A stretch of 64,000 nucleotides of DNA from RGIG3701 sp031553595 (GTDB lineage Bacteria > Planctomycetota > Planctomycetia > Pirellulales > Thermoguttaceae): positions 186,001 through 250,000 of the forward strand of contig JAVBLI010000009.1 in the NCBI GenBank assembly GCA_031553595.1. The letters run 5' to 3'. Positions 44,259 through 51,048 of the stretch are shown one piece after another (position 1 is the first letter of the stretch; the number at the start of each line of letters is the position of its first letter). The notes beneath the pieces were generated by a model, which worked only from the letters and a program-made list of their open reading frames with translations, made no database searches and was not told the DNA's origin. Both the position numbers and the translations under genes were made by a program.

Positions 44259-44535
44259 AAAATGCTTAATGCTTAATGCTAGGGCACATCCAAAATCAAT
44301 ATAAACGGCAGGAAACAGCAGCCGGGAGCGGAGCGTTAGCGCAGAGACCGAATTGAAGTGGGAAAAATCCCGGACGATTCTACCCGGTCTCTTCGCGTCA
44401 CTGCGTTCCGCTGCGCTCCCGGCTGCTGTTCTTGTGGCTGCATCGATTTTGGATGTGCTCTAAATGCTAAATTTTGAATACCGAGCATGCGTCTCGCTTG
44501 CGTTATTTAGCACTTAGCATTAAGCATTTAGCATT
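44259..44535. repeat. Family B inverted repeat, locus B4, enclosing a family A element
   Basis: Three nested levels of symmetry. Outer arms of AATGCTTAATGCT words lie at 44259-44280 and 44506-44535. A middle pair of 17 bp (44281-44297 and 44445-44461, one mismatch, GATTTTGGATGTGC) lies inside. A complete family A copy occupies the centre. TCTCGCTTGCG (44492-44502) lies beside the right outer arm. The whole 277 bp could extrude as one cruciform. Confidence 0.8.
44313..44430. repeat. Family A long inverted repeat, copy A5
   Basis: AAACAGCAGCCGGGAGCGGA at the left and GCTCCCGGCTGCTGTT at the right, with an interior of GAGACCG/CGGTCTC type. It lies within locus B4. Confidence 0.8.
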
Positions 44536-45661
44536 CCTTTCCCCGCCACTCCAGCCATTTTTCGATCAGCATCGCGGCGGCCAGGAGGACGGCCAGGCCG
44601 ATACCCATGCCGAGGCCGATTTTGTCGAGCATCGGGCTGCCGACAGTTTTGAAGTACAGGAATACCGAGTACGCCACATACGCCGTGAGGAAGAAAACGC
44701 CTTCCGGCCGGGAGATAAACAGGCTCGAGGCGAAAATTGGCACGCACGCCAGGCTTAAAATCAGCACGATGGGCAGGTCGTACGCCTGCGCGTCGGCGGA
44801 AACGGGCACGCCGGTGCCGGAGAAGACGGCGGTCAGGGCCAGCACGCAGAGGATGTTCATCGTGTTACTGCCCACGATGTTCCCGACGGCCACGTCGTTC
44901 TCGCCCTTCGTGGTGGCGATGACGGAGACGACGATTTCGGGCAGCGACGAGCCGATGGCCAGCACCGTCAGGCCGATGAGCAATTCACTGACGCCGAACA
45001 TTTTACAGATGCTCACGGAACCGTCGACCAGCGCCTCCGCGCCGCCGATCAGCAGCCCCAGCCCGGCCGCGATGAACGCCAGGTCGGTCAACAATCGCAT
45101 GAAGGTAAACCGGTCTTTTTCCGCTTCTTCGCCCTGGGCGTACACCACCACCGACTCGCCCGCGATGCCCTTATTCGACTGCAACATCCGCGCGGTCTGC
45201 CGACGCTCCACAAACCGGTCCAACATCACCCGCCCGGCGAGAAACACCGCCAGCGTGCCGAACATGATCCCGCCTTCCGCACAGCTGATGACGCCGTCAT
45301 TCGTCGCGAAAACATACAGCATCACCGCTCCCGCGATCATCATCGGCAAGTCGAAAAACAGCATCCGGCGGCGGACTTTCAGCGGCGCAATGACCGCGCA
45401 GAGCCCGAGAACGAACAGCACGTTAAAAATGCAACTGCCCAGAATATTCCCCACGGCCATGTCCGGCACGCCCTGGGTGGTGGACTTCAGCGTGATCGCG
45501 AACTCCGGCGCACTGGTGCCCAGCGCCACGATGGTCAGACTGATCAGCAGGGCCGAGACGCCGAGCATTTTCGCCAGGTGCACGGCCCCACGGACGAGCA
45601 CTTCCCCGCCGCCCAGCACCGCGAGAAAGCCGAGGATGATCAGAACGATGGATGTGAGCAT
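44528..45661 (-). CDS. Calcium/sodium antiporter (CaCA family, YrbG-like)
   Basis: 377-residue inner-membrane exchanger with about ten transmembrane helices in two homologous halves. Each half has the alpha-repeat signature: LTIVALGTSAPEFAITLKST... GNILGSCIFN in the first and LTVLAIGSSLPEIVVSVIAT... GNIVGSNTMN in the second. A hydrophilic loop of about 40 residues separates the halves. It exchanges Na+ for Ca2+ or a related cation. The ATG at 45661 follows GGAG; an open frame reaches 45721. Confidence 0.93.
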   Translation of the reverse strand: MLTSIVLIILGFLAVLGGGEVLVRGAVHLAKMLGVSALLISLTIVALGTSAPEFAITLKSTTQGVPDMAVGNILGSCIFNVLFVLGLCAVIAPLKVRRRMLFFDLPMMIAGAVMLYVFATNDGVISCAEGGIMFGTLAVFLAGRVMLDRFVERRQTARMLQSNKGIAGESVVVYAQGEEAEKDRFTFMRLLTDLAFIAAGLGLLIGGAEALVDGSVSICKMFGVSELLIGLTVLAIGSSLPEIVVSVIATTKGENDVAVGNIVGSNTMNILCVLALTAVFSGTGVPVSADAQAYDLPIVLILSLACVPIFASSLFISRPEGVFFLTAYVAYSVFLYFKTVGSPMLDKIGLGMGIGLAVLLAAAMLIEKWLEWRGKEC

Positions 45662-45670
45662 GATTTCTCC

Positions 45671-45742
45671 AAAAGTGAACAAGTGAGCAAGTGGGGAGGA
45701 ACGTGGCCGTACGCCAGCCACTCGTTCACTCTACACTCTTTT
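45671..45742. repeat. Family B inverted repeat, locus B5
   Basis: AAAAGTGAACAAGTGAGCAA on the left pairs with TCGTTCACTCTACACTCTTTT on the right. The right arm includes the last codons of epmB, so coding sequence is part of the repeat. Confidence 0.65.
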
Positions 45743-46661
45743 TCGCCGGCATTTCCGGCACTTCCCGCACATACCGCGGCACGGCATACCCCGGCAGCCG
45801 GCGCCGCAGTTCGGCCATGAGCCGCCGCCCGGCTTCTTCCGGCACTTCAAAATGCGCCGCCCCGGCAACCTGGTCCAACTGGTGGAGATAGTACGGCAGC
45901 ACACCCTGGCCTACGAGCGTTTCGTAAAGCGTGGCCAACGTGTCCGCGTCATCATTCACGCCCCGCAAGAGCACGGCCTGCTGCAGAAGCGTCGCGCCGG
46001 TTTCCCGCAGCCGGGCAAGCGCCTGCCGCACATCCTCCGCGTCCAGCTCCGCCGGGTGATTCACGTGCAGCGTGAAAAGCAGCGTTTTCCGCGGCGAAAG
46101 CGATCCCGCATGCCGCACGATTTCCGCCATCCGCCGGGTGAAGGTTTCCGTCACGCGATCCGGCTCAAAAATCGGCGCCCGCGTGTGAATCCGCACCCGC
46201 ATGACGTGCGGCACCCCCAGCAGCCCCCGGAGGAGCGTTTCCAGCACCGCGTCCGGCACCGCCAGCGGATCTCCGCCGCTGAGAATGATTTCCGCAAGCG
46301 TTTCATTTTCCGCAATTTGCGTCAGTTCCGGCGAAAAATCTTCCACAAAATTTCCATCTTCCGCGGCATTCCCGCGTAGCGTGTGGCGACGAAAACAGAA
46401 GCGGCAATTCCCGAAACATCGCGGCGTGACCAGCAGCAGCGCCCGCCCGGAATATTTATGCAATAATCGCCCCGGCCCGCTTCCCGCAGCATTTTCCGCC
46501 GGTGTGGGGACTTGCTCTTTCAGCGGATTCGGTGTAAAATGGGCGGGATTATTTAATTCCTGCACGGTGGGCAGCACTTGGGCCAAAAGTGGATTCTTTT
46601 CCGCCGCGTCCGAATGCCCATACGCCTGAATCCGCCGCGTGAAGCTCGCCGACACCGCCAT
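45726..46661 (-). CDS. epmB: EF-P beta-lysylation radical SAM enzyme (lysine 2,3-aminomutase-like)
   Basis: 311 residues. The radical-SAM cluster motif is CFGNCRFC (Cys82, 86, 89) in the lysine 2,3-aminomutase context TPRCFGNCRFCFRRHTLRG, with SGGDPLAVPD, RVRIHTRAPIFEPDRVT and LPYYLHQLDQVAGAAHFEVP. The short length and lack of the long aminomutase C-terminus fit EpmB, which makes (R)-beta-lysine for EF-P. It is divergent from efp, and that EF-P has the lysine EpmA/EpmB modify. The ATG at 46661 is chosen; the open frame to 46784 runs through repeat B6 and is unlikely to be translated. EpmA is not in the window. Confidence 0.88.
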   Translation of the reverse strand: MAVSASFTRRIQAYGHSDAAEKNPLLAQVLPTVQELNNPAHFTPNPLKEQVPTPAENAAGSGPGRLLHKYSGRALLLVTPRCFGNCRFCFRRHTLRGNAAEDGNFVEDFSPELTQIAENETLAEIILSGGDPLAVPDAVLETLLRGLLGVPHVMRVRIHTRAPIFEPDRVTETFTRRMAEIVRHAGSLSPRKTLLFTLHVNHPAELDAEDVRQALARLRETGATLLQQAVLLRGVNDDADTLATLYETLVGQGVLPYYLHQLDQVAGAAHFEVPEEAGRRLMAELRRRLPGYAVPRYVREVPEMPAKKSVE

Positions 46662-46683
46662 GGGGTACGCCTCTGGCGAGGCG

Positions 46684-46842
46684 GGTGTGGGGTGTAGGGT
46701 GCAGGGTGTAGGGTGGGACGAACGTGATTTTGACATTAATATATATGGTATGAAATAAATAACGACGATAAAGCTCTGCAACACATTTTGGCTTAATCGG
46801 CCAAACGACGAACCCTACACCTTACACGGTACACCCTACACT
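46684..46842. repeat. Family B inverted repeat, locus B6
   Basis: GTGTAGGGTGCAGGGTGTAG words (46684-46715) pair with CCCTACACCTTACACGGTAC (46811-46842) over about 32 bp with six mismatches. The loop between them is the epmB-efp divergent promoter region, so both genes are expressed out of a potential cruciform. Confidence 0.75.
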
Positions 46843-46897
46843 TTTTTGAACACAACCTATTTTATCATATTTCCTAAAAACCGAAAGGAAGGAACAC

Positions 46898-47467
46898 GTG
46901 GGAACTTATAATACCAGTGAATTTCGCAAGGGTCTGAAAGTGCAGATGGAAGGCGATCCGTATATCATGATCGAGTGCCAGTTCGTGAAGCCGGGCAAGG
47001 GGCAGGCGCTTTACAAGTGCAAGCTCCGCAACCTGCTCCGCGGGACGGTGCTCGAGCGGACGTGGAAAAGCGGCGACTCGATCGAATCCGCCGACATTTC
47101 CGAAATCCAGGCTCAGTTCCTTTATCAGCAGGGCGACACGTTCTTCTTCATGTGCAACGAGACCTTCGAGCAGTACGAGCTGGACAAGGCCGTGGTCGAC
47201 GACGCGTGGAAGTTTCTCAAAGACGGCATGATCTGCGACGTGATGCTCTACAACAACAACCCGATCGGCATCACGCCGCCGAACCACGTGGTGCTGGAAG
47301 TGGTCCAGGCCGACCCGGCCGTCCGCGGCAACACGGCGACGAACGTGACGAAGCCCGCGACGCTGGAGACCGGTGCCGAGATCATCGTGCCCAACTTCGT
47401 CGAAGCCGGCGAAAAAATCCGCGTCGACACCCGCACCGGCGAGTATATCGAACGCGTGAAAGAGTAA
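46898..47467 (+). CDS. efp: Elongation factor P
   Basis: 189-residue EF-P, which relieves ribosome stalling at polyproline stretches. Three beta-barrel domains; the tip loop is FVKPGKGQAL with Lys34, the position beta-lysylated by EpmA/EpmB in E. coli. The C-terminal signature (KPATLETGAEIIVPNFVEAGEKIRVDTRTGEYIERVKE) is complete. Translation starts at GTG, after a strong GGAAGGAA. The proline-rich proteins in this window are plausible clients. Confidence 0.97.
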   Translation: MGTYNTSEFRKGLKVQMEGDPYIMIECQFVKPGKGQALYKCKLRNLLRGTVLERTWKSGDSIESADISEIQAQFLYQQGDTFFFMCNETFEQYELDKAVVDDAWKFLKDGMICDVMLYNNNPIGITPPNHVVLEVVQADPAVRGNTATNVTKPATLETGAEIIVPNFVEAGEKIRVDTRTGEYIERVKE

Positions 47468-47580
47468 TGGTTAATTGTTAATGGTGAATGGTTAATGCCG
47501 CAAGCGAGATGCATGCCCGTCCCTCACCATTCAATTTACCACAAAAATAATTAACCATTCACCATTAACAATTAACCATT
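47466..47580. repeat. Family B inverted repeat, locus B7 (perfect arms)
   Basis: The arms 47466-47496 and 47550-47580 are exact 31-bp reverse complements made of GGTTAATTGTTAATGG words. The 53-base loop holds CGCAAGCGAGA (47499-47509), the reverse of the TCTCGCTTGCG core, next to the left arm. It spans the whole efp-proS gap, and the right arm ends 7 bases before the proS ATG, where a ribosome binding site should be. Confidence 0.88.
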
Positions 47581-47587
47581 GATAGCC

Positions 47588-49348
47588 ATGCGCTGGAACC
47601 AAACGCTGATCGTTACGAAAAAGGAAGTGCCGGAAGGGGCGGAGATTCCGTCTCATGTTTTGATGCTGCGGGCCGGGCTGATCAACCAGGCGATGGCGGG
47701 CGTGTACGCGTACCTGCCGCTGGGGCTGAAATCGCTGCGGAAGGCGGAGAACATCGTCCGCGAGGAGATGGAAAATGCCGGCGCGGTGGAGCTTTTGATG
47801 GCGGCTCTGAGTCCCCAGTCGCTCTGGGAGCAGACAGGCCGCGTCGAGGCGTTCGGCAACGTGCTGATGAAATTCTCGACCACGCGTGCCGGGCGGCAGA
47901 CGCCGTTCGTGCTGTGCCCGACGCACGAGGAGCCGGTGACGGACATCGTCGCCCGCGCGGTTTCCAGTTACCGCCAGTTGCCCATCACGCTGTTTCAGAT
48001 TCAGACGAAGTTCCGCAACGAGGAACGCCCGAAGTTCGGCGTGATGCGAACCAGCGAGTTCATCATGAAGGACGCGTACAGCTTCGACACGGATGTGGAC
48101 GGCCTGAACGCCAGCTACGACCGGATGTATGCGGCATATCACCGCATCTTCGAGCGGGCGTGCCTGAATTTCCTGCCCGTCGAGGCGGAGAGCGGCCCCA
48201 TCGGTGGCGACGCCAGCCACGAATTCATGGTGCTCAGCAATAACGGCGAGGACAAAATCGTCGTGTGCCCCGCGTGCCGATACGCGGCGAATACCGAGAA
48301 GGCCCAGATCGGCCAGACCGATTACGCGAAGCCGAAAGGCGTGGCGCCGGCGGATGTGACTAAAGTGCTCACGCCGGGAGCCAGCAGCATCGAGGCGGTC
48401 AGCAAATTTTTGAAGTGCCGCCCGGAAGCCATGCTCAAGACGATGATTTTCACGGCCGACGAAAAAACCGTGGTTGTCGTAGTTCGCGGCGATCACGAGG
48501 CGAATGAAAACAAGCTGCGGAAGTTCCTCGGCGCTGCCAGCGTGGAGCTTGCGGACGAGGCGACCATCCGGCGGGTGACTGGGGCGTCGGTGGGTTTTGC
48601 CGGGCCGGTGGGATTAAAGGAAAACGTGGCGGTGTATGCCGATTTCGCGGTGGCGGGCATGGTGAATGCCGTCACAGGTGCGAACGCGCCGGAAGAGGCT
48701 CACATCACGGGCGTGAATCCCGGGCGAGACTTCCAGCCGGTGGCGTATGCCGACCTGCGGAACGCGGAGGCCGGCGACGCTTGCCCACGGTGCTCGGCGA
48801 AAATCGAAATCCGCAAAGCGCTCGAAACCGGGCACGTCTTCAAGCTCGGCACGAAGTACACGGAAGCCCTGGGCGCGAATTTCCTCGACGAAGACGGCAC
48901 GCTGAAACCCATCATCATGGGATGTTACGGCATCGGCGTCGCCCGCATCCTCGCCGGGCTGATCGAAAACAGCCACGACGAAAAAGGCATCCTGTTCCCC
49001 GTTTCGCTGGCGCCGTATGAAGTGTGCGTGGTGCCGATGAAGGTGACCGACGACGCGACGATGGCGGCCGCGGAAAAACTTTACGCCGACCTCAAGGCGA
49101 AAGGTGTGGACGTGATTCTCGATGATCGTGACGCCCGCCCCGGTGTGAAATTCAACGATATCGACCTGATCGGTTTCCCACTTCGCGTGGTGATCGGCCC
49201 GAAAGGTCTGGAGAAAAATGAGGTGGAGATCAAGTGGCGCTGGGATGCGGACGTGCAGATGCTCGCCGCCGACACCGCCGCGACGCAAATCGCCGAGATG
49301 ATCACCGCTGAGCGCGCCACCGGAGAGCGTTTTCGGGGACGGAGCTGA
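47588..49348 (+). CDS. proS: Prolyl-tRNA synthetase
   Basis: 586-residue bacterial-type class II ProRS. Motif 1 region GLINQAMAGVYAYLPLGLKSL, motif 2 LPITLFQIQTKFRNEERPKFGVMRTSEFIMKDAYSF, an editing (INS/YbaK-like) domain (residues about 220-390, KTMIFTADEKTVVVVVRGDHEANENKL), motif 3 MGCYGIGVARILAGLIE, and the C-terminal anticodon-binding domain. ATG at 47588 (a TTG at 47579 is also in frame). No Shine-Dalgarno: the upstream bases are the arm of repeat B7. Adjacent to efp, which acts on proline-rich translation. Confidence 0.97.
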   Translation: MRWNQTLIVTKKEVPEGAEIPSHVLMLRAGLINQAMAGVYAYLPLGLKSLRKAENIVREEMENAGAVELLMAALSPQSLWEQTGRVEAFGNVLMKFSTTRAGRQTPFVLCPTHEEPVTDIVARAVSSYRQLPITLFQIQTKFRNEERPKFGVMRTSEFIMKDAYSFDTDVDGLNASYDRMYAAYHRIFERACLNFLPVEAESGPIGGDASHEFMVLSNNGEDKIVVCPACRYAANTEKAQIGQTDYAKPKGVAPADVTKVLTPGASSIEAVSKFLKCRPEAMLKTMIFTADEKTVVVVVRGDHEANENKLRKFLGAASVELADEATIRRVTGASVGFAGPVGLKENVAVYADFAVAGMVNAVTGANAPEEAHITGVNPGRDFQPVAYADLRNAEAGDACPRCSAKIEIRKALETGHVFKLGTKYTEALGANFLDEDGTLKPIIMGCYGIGVARILAGLIENSHDEKGILFPVSLAPYEVCVVPMKVTDDATMAAAEKLYADLKAKGVDVILDDRDARPGVKFNDIDLIGFPLRVVIGPKGLEKNEVEIKWRWDADVQMLAADTAATQIAEMITAERATGERFRGRS

Positions 49349-49364
49349 TCCTTTTTAAAAAGAG

Positions 49365-49494
49365 AACGTGGAATACGCGGAAGTGAAAATAAAAGTGGTG
49401 GCATTTAACCCATGGAAAAATGTCACCACTTCATTATGTTAAATTCTTAAAAATACTTCCGCGTATTCTGTCTTCTTTCCGCATCTTCCACGTT
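49365..49494. repeat. Family B inverted repeat, locus B8
   Basis: The left arm AACGTGGAATACGCGGAAGT pairs with the right end, where an extra GCGGAAAGAAGACAG-like word is inserted in one arm. Inside is a 14-bp hairpin (AAGTGGTGGCATTT/AAATGTCACCACTT). It occupies the gap between the convergent proS and redoxin-like genes and ends at the latter's stop codon. Confidence 0.75.
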
Positions 49495-51048
49495 TTATTT
49501 CTCCTCAAGAAGGTCGGCATCCTCCTCCGCCGGCTCATACGCGCCGTATTCTTTTTCGAGGTACGCCAGCAGTTCCAGCAGGTTCATCTCCGCCGCGACA
49601 ACCTTTCCGTCTGTGCCCACGAGCATCATCGTCGGGCACTCAAGCACGCCCAGCTTCACCGCCGGGGTGTCCAGTTTCGCGACATCCTCCGCCTCCGCCG
49701 CGGCTTCCGTGGTATCATCCACGACCGTCTCCCACGGAAACGCCCCATCTTCCAGCAGCGCATCCAGCTCGTCCGATTGCCCGCCCAGCGCCACGCCAAG
49801 AACCTCCAGTCCTTTTTCATGGTAAAACACGTAAAATTTCAGCAGCAGCGAAAGCTCCCGCAGCGAGATGTCATTTTCCGGACTCCAGAAATAAATCGCG
49901 AGCGTCTTTCCGACGAAATCCTTGGGCTTTACGGTTTTTCCTGAAATCGTCTGAAACGCCATATTCAGCGGCTTTCCCGCCATCCGGTACCGTGCCACGG
50001 CCCGCTCCATCAGCACGCCGAAAAGCTGCAACTGCCCGTCTTCCGACGTTTTCGCAAGCGGCGCGAACTGCATGTAAAGCGTGCACTTACTCTCCGTGGA
50101 GAGCGATTCTCCATACGCGATGAGAGAAATGGCCAGCATCAAAATGTCATCATTTTCGGCCAGTTTCGCGGCCAGTCCTTTTTTCACATGCGAAATCAGC
50201 GAGGCGCACGTGCCGACCAGCAGCTTCTGCTTTTCGGCATCCGTCTTCGTGTTTTTCTGGATGATGAGAGACGCTTCCAACTGCAGCAAATTGCCCTCCA
50301 CCTGCCATGCCAGGCGGCTTTCTCCGCGGTCGCGCAGCAGCTTGGATAGCGTATTTATTTTTTTCATATACGTTTCCGGCTCCTGGAACACCGCGCCGAG
50401 GAGCGTCTGAACCGCCAGGGTACGCTCATCATCCATCTCCAGTAACCGCATCCCGGCATCCCATTTCGCCGCCGCGATTTTCGCCAGGAACGCCTCCAGC
50501 GATTTTTCATCCTCCAGTGTTTCATCCTCCGGCTCCAACGATTCCAGCGTCGCGAGGAATTCCAGCAGCGCATCCGCCGTGTTTTCCTCCGGGAGTTTTA
50601 TCGCCGCGTCCAGCTCCGCCAGGGAAATACGCCGGACGCCTTCCATTTCGAAAGGCACGATCACGATTTCCTCCAGCACGTAATCGTCTTCATCCTCATC
50701 TTCTTCCGGGCCTGCGTCTACCGCGTCATTTTCATCCGGGCCGGGAGCATCCGCGTCAGTGTCTGCAACTTTTTCTGCCGCCGCCGCGGCTTGTTCCGCC
50801 ACCTCGACCGCCGTGTCCTCCGCTGCACGCAGCGTTTCCTCCAGCGCGTCCAGTTCCGGCATGATATCCTGCGGTGCGGGAGTTTCCTGCTTCACCGGCT
50901 GTTTCTGCGCTGTCTGCTGCGTATTTTTTGCGGCCCTCGCATTTCGCTGGGCATGTGCCGTCTGTGAAAACCCGTTTAAAACCAGTCCACACACTGCGAG
51001 CATGAGAGCGGCGGCGACGTACGTCTGAATGTTATTTTGATGTTTCAT
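49495..51048 (-). CDS. Exported redoxin-fold protein lacking the active-site cysteines
   Basis: 517 residues. Signal peptide (YVAAALMLAVCGLVLNGFSQTAHAQ), a long acidic low-complexity stretch (residues about 60-125, EEDEDEDDY), a helical middle, then a C-terminal AhpC/TlpA-like thioredoxin fold: VGKTLAIYFWSPENDISLRELSLL... LECPTMMLVGTDGKVV. Where TlpA relatives have WAxWCxxC, this has FWSPENDIS with no cysteine, so it is unlikely to be a thiol oxidoreductase. Its ATG overlaps the TGA of the upstream HEAT-like gene (ATGA), implying coupled expression and perhaps a complex. Confidence 0.7.
   Translation of the reverse strand: MKHQNNIQTYVAAALMLAVCGLVLNGFSQTAHAQRNARAAKNTQQTAQKQPVKQETPAPQDIMPELDALEETLRAAEDTAVEVAEQAAAAAEKVADTDADAPGPDENDAVDAGPEEDEDEDDYVLEEIVIVPFEMEGVRRISLAELDAAIKLPEENTADALLEFLATLESLEPEDETLEDEKSLEAFLAKIAAAKWDAGMRLLEMDDERTLAVQTLLGAVFQEPETYMKKINTLSKLLRDRGESRLAWQVEGNLLQLEASLIIQKNTKTDAEKQKLLVGTCASLISHVKKGLAAKLAENDDILMLAISLIAYGESLSTESKCTLYMQFAPLAKTSEDGQLQLFGVLMERAVARYRMAGKPLNMAFQTISGKTVKPKDFVGKTLAIYFWSPENDISLRELSLLLKFYVFYHEKGLEVLGVALGGQSDELDALLEDGAFPWETVVDDTTEAAAEAEDVAKLDTPAVKLGVLECPTMMLVGTDGKVVAAEMNLLELLAYLEKEYGAYEPAEEDADLLEEK

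Noticed and set aside
46730..46760. TTGACA followed by AT-rich sequence as the efp promoter
   Set aside because: No -10 hexamer at 16-18 bases; TATGAA is too close at 13.
46662..46784. 41-residue N-terminal extension of EpmB
   Set aside because: Its codons translate the B6 repeat arm (PTPCTLHPTP); family members start near MAVSASF.
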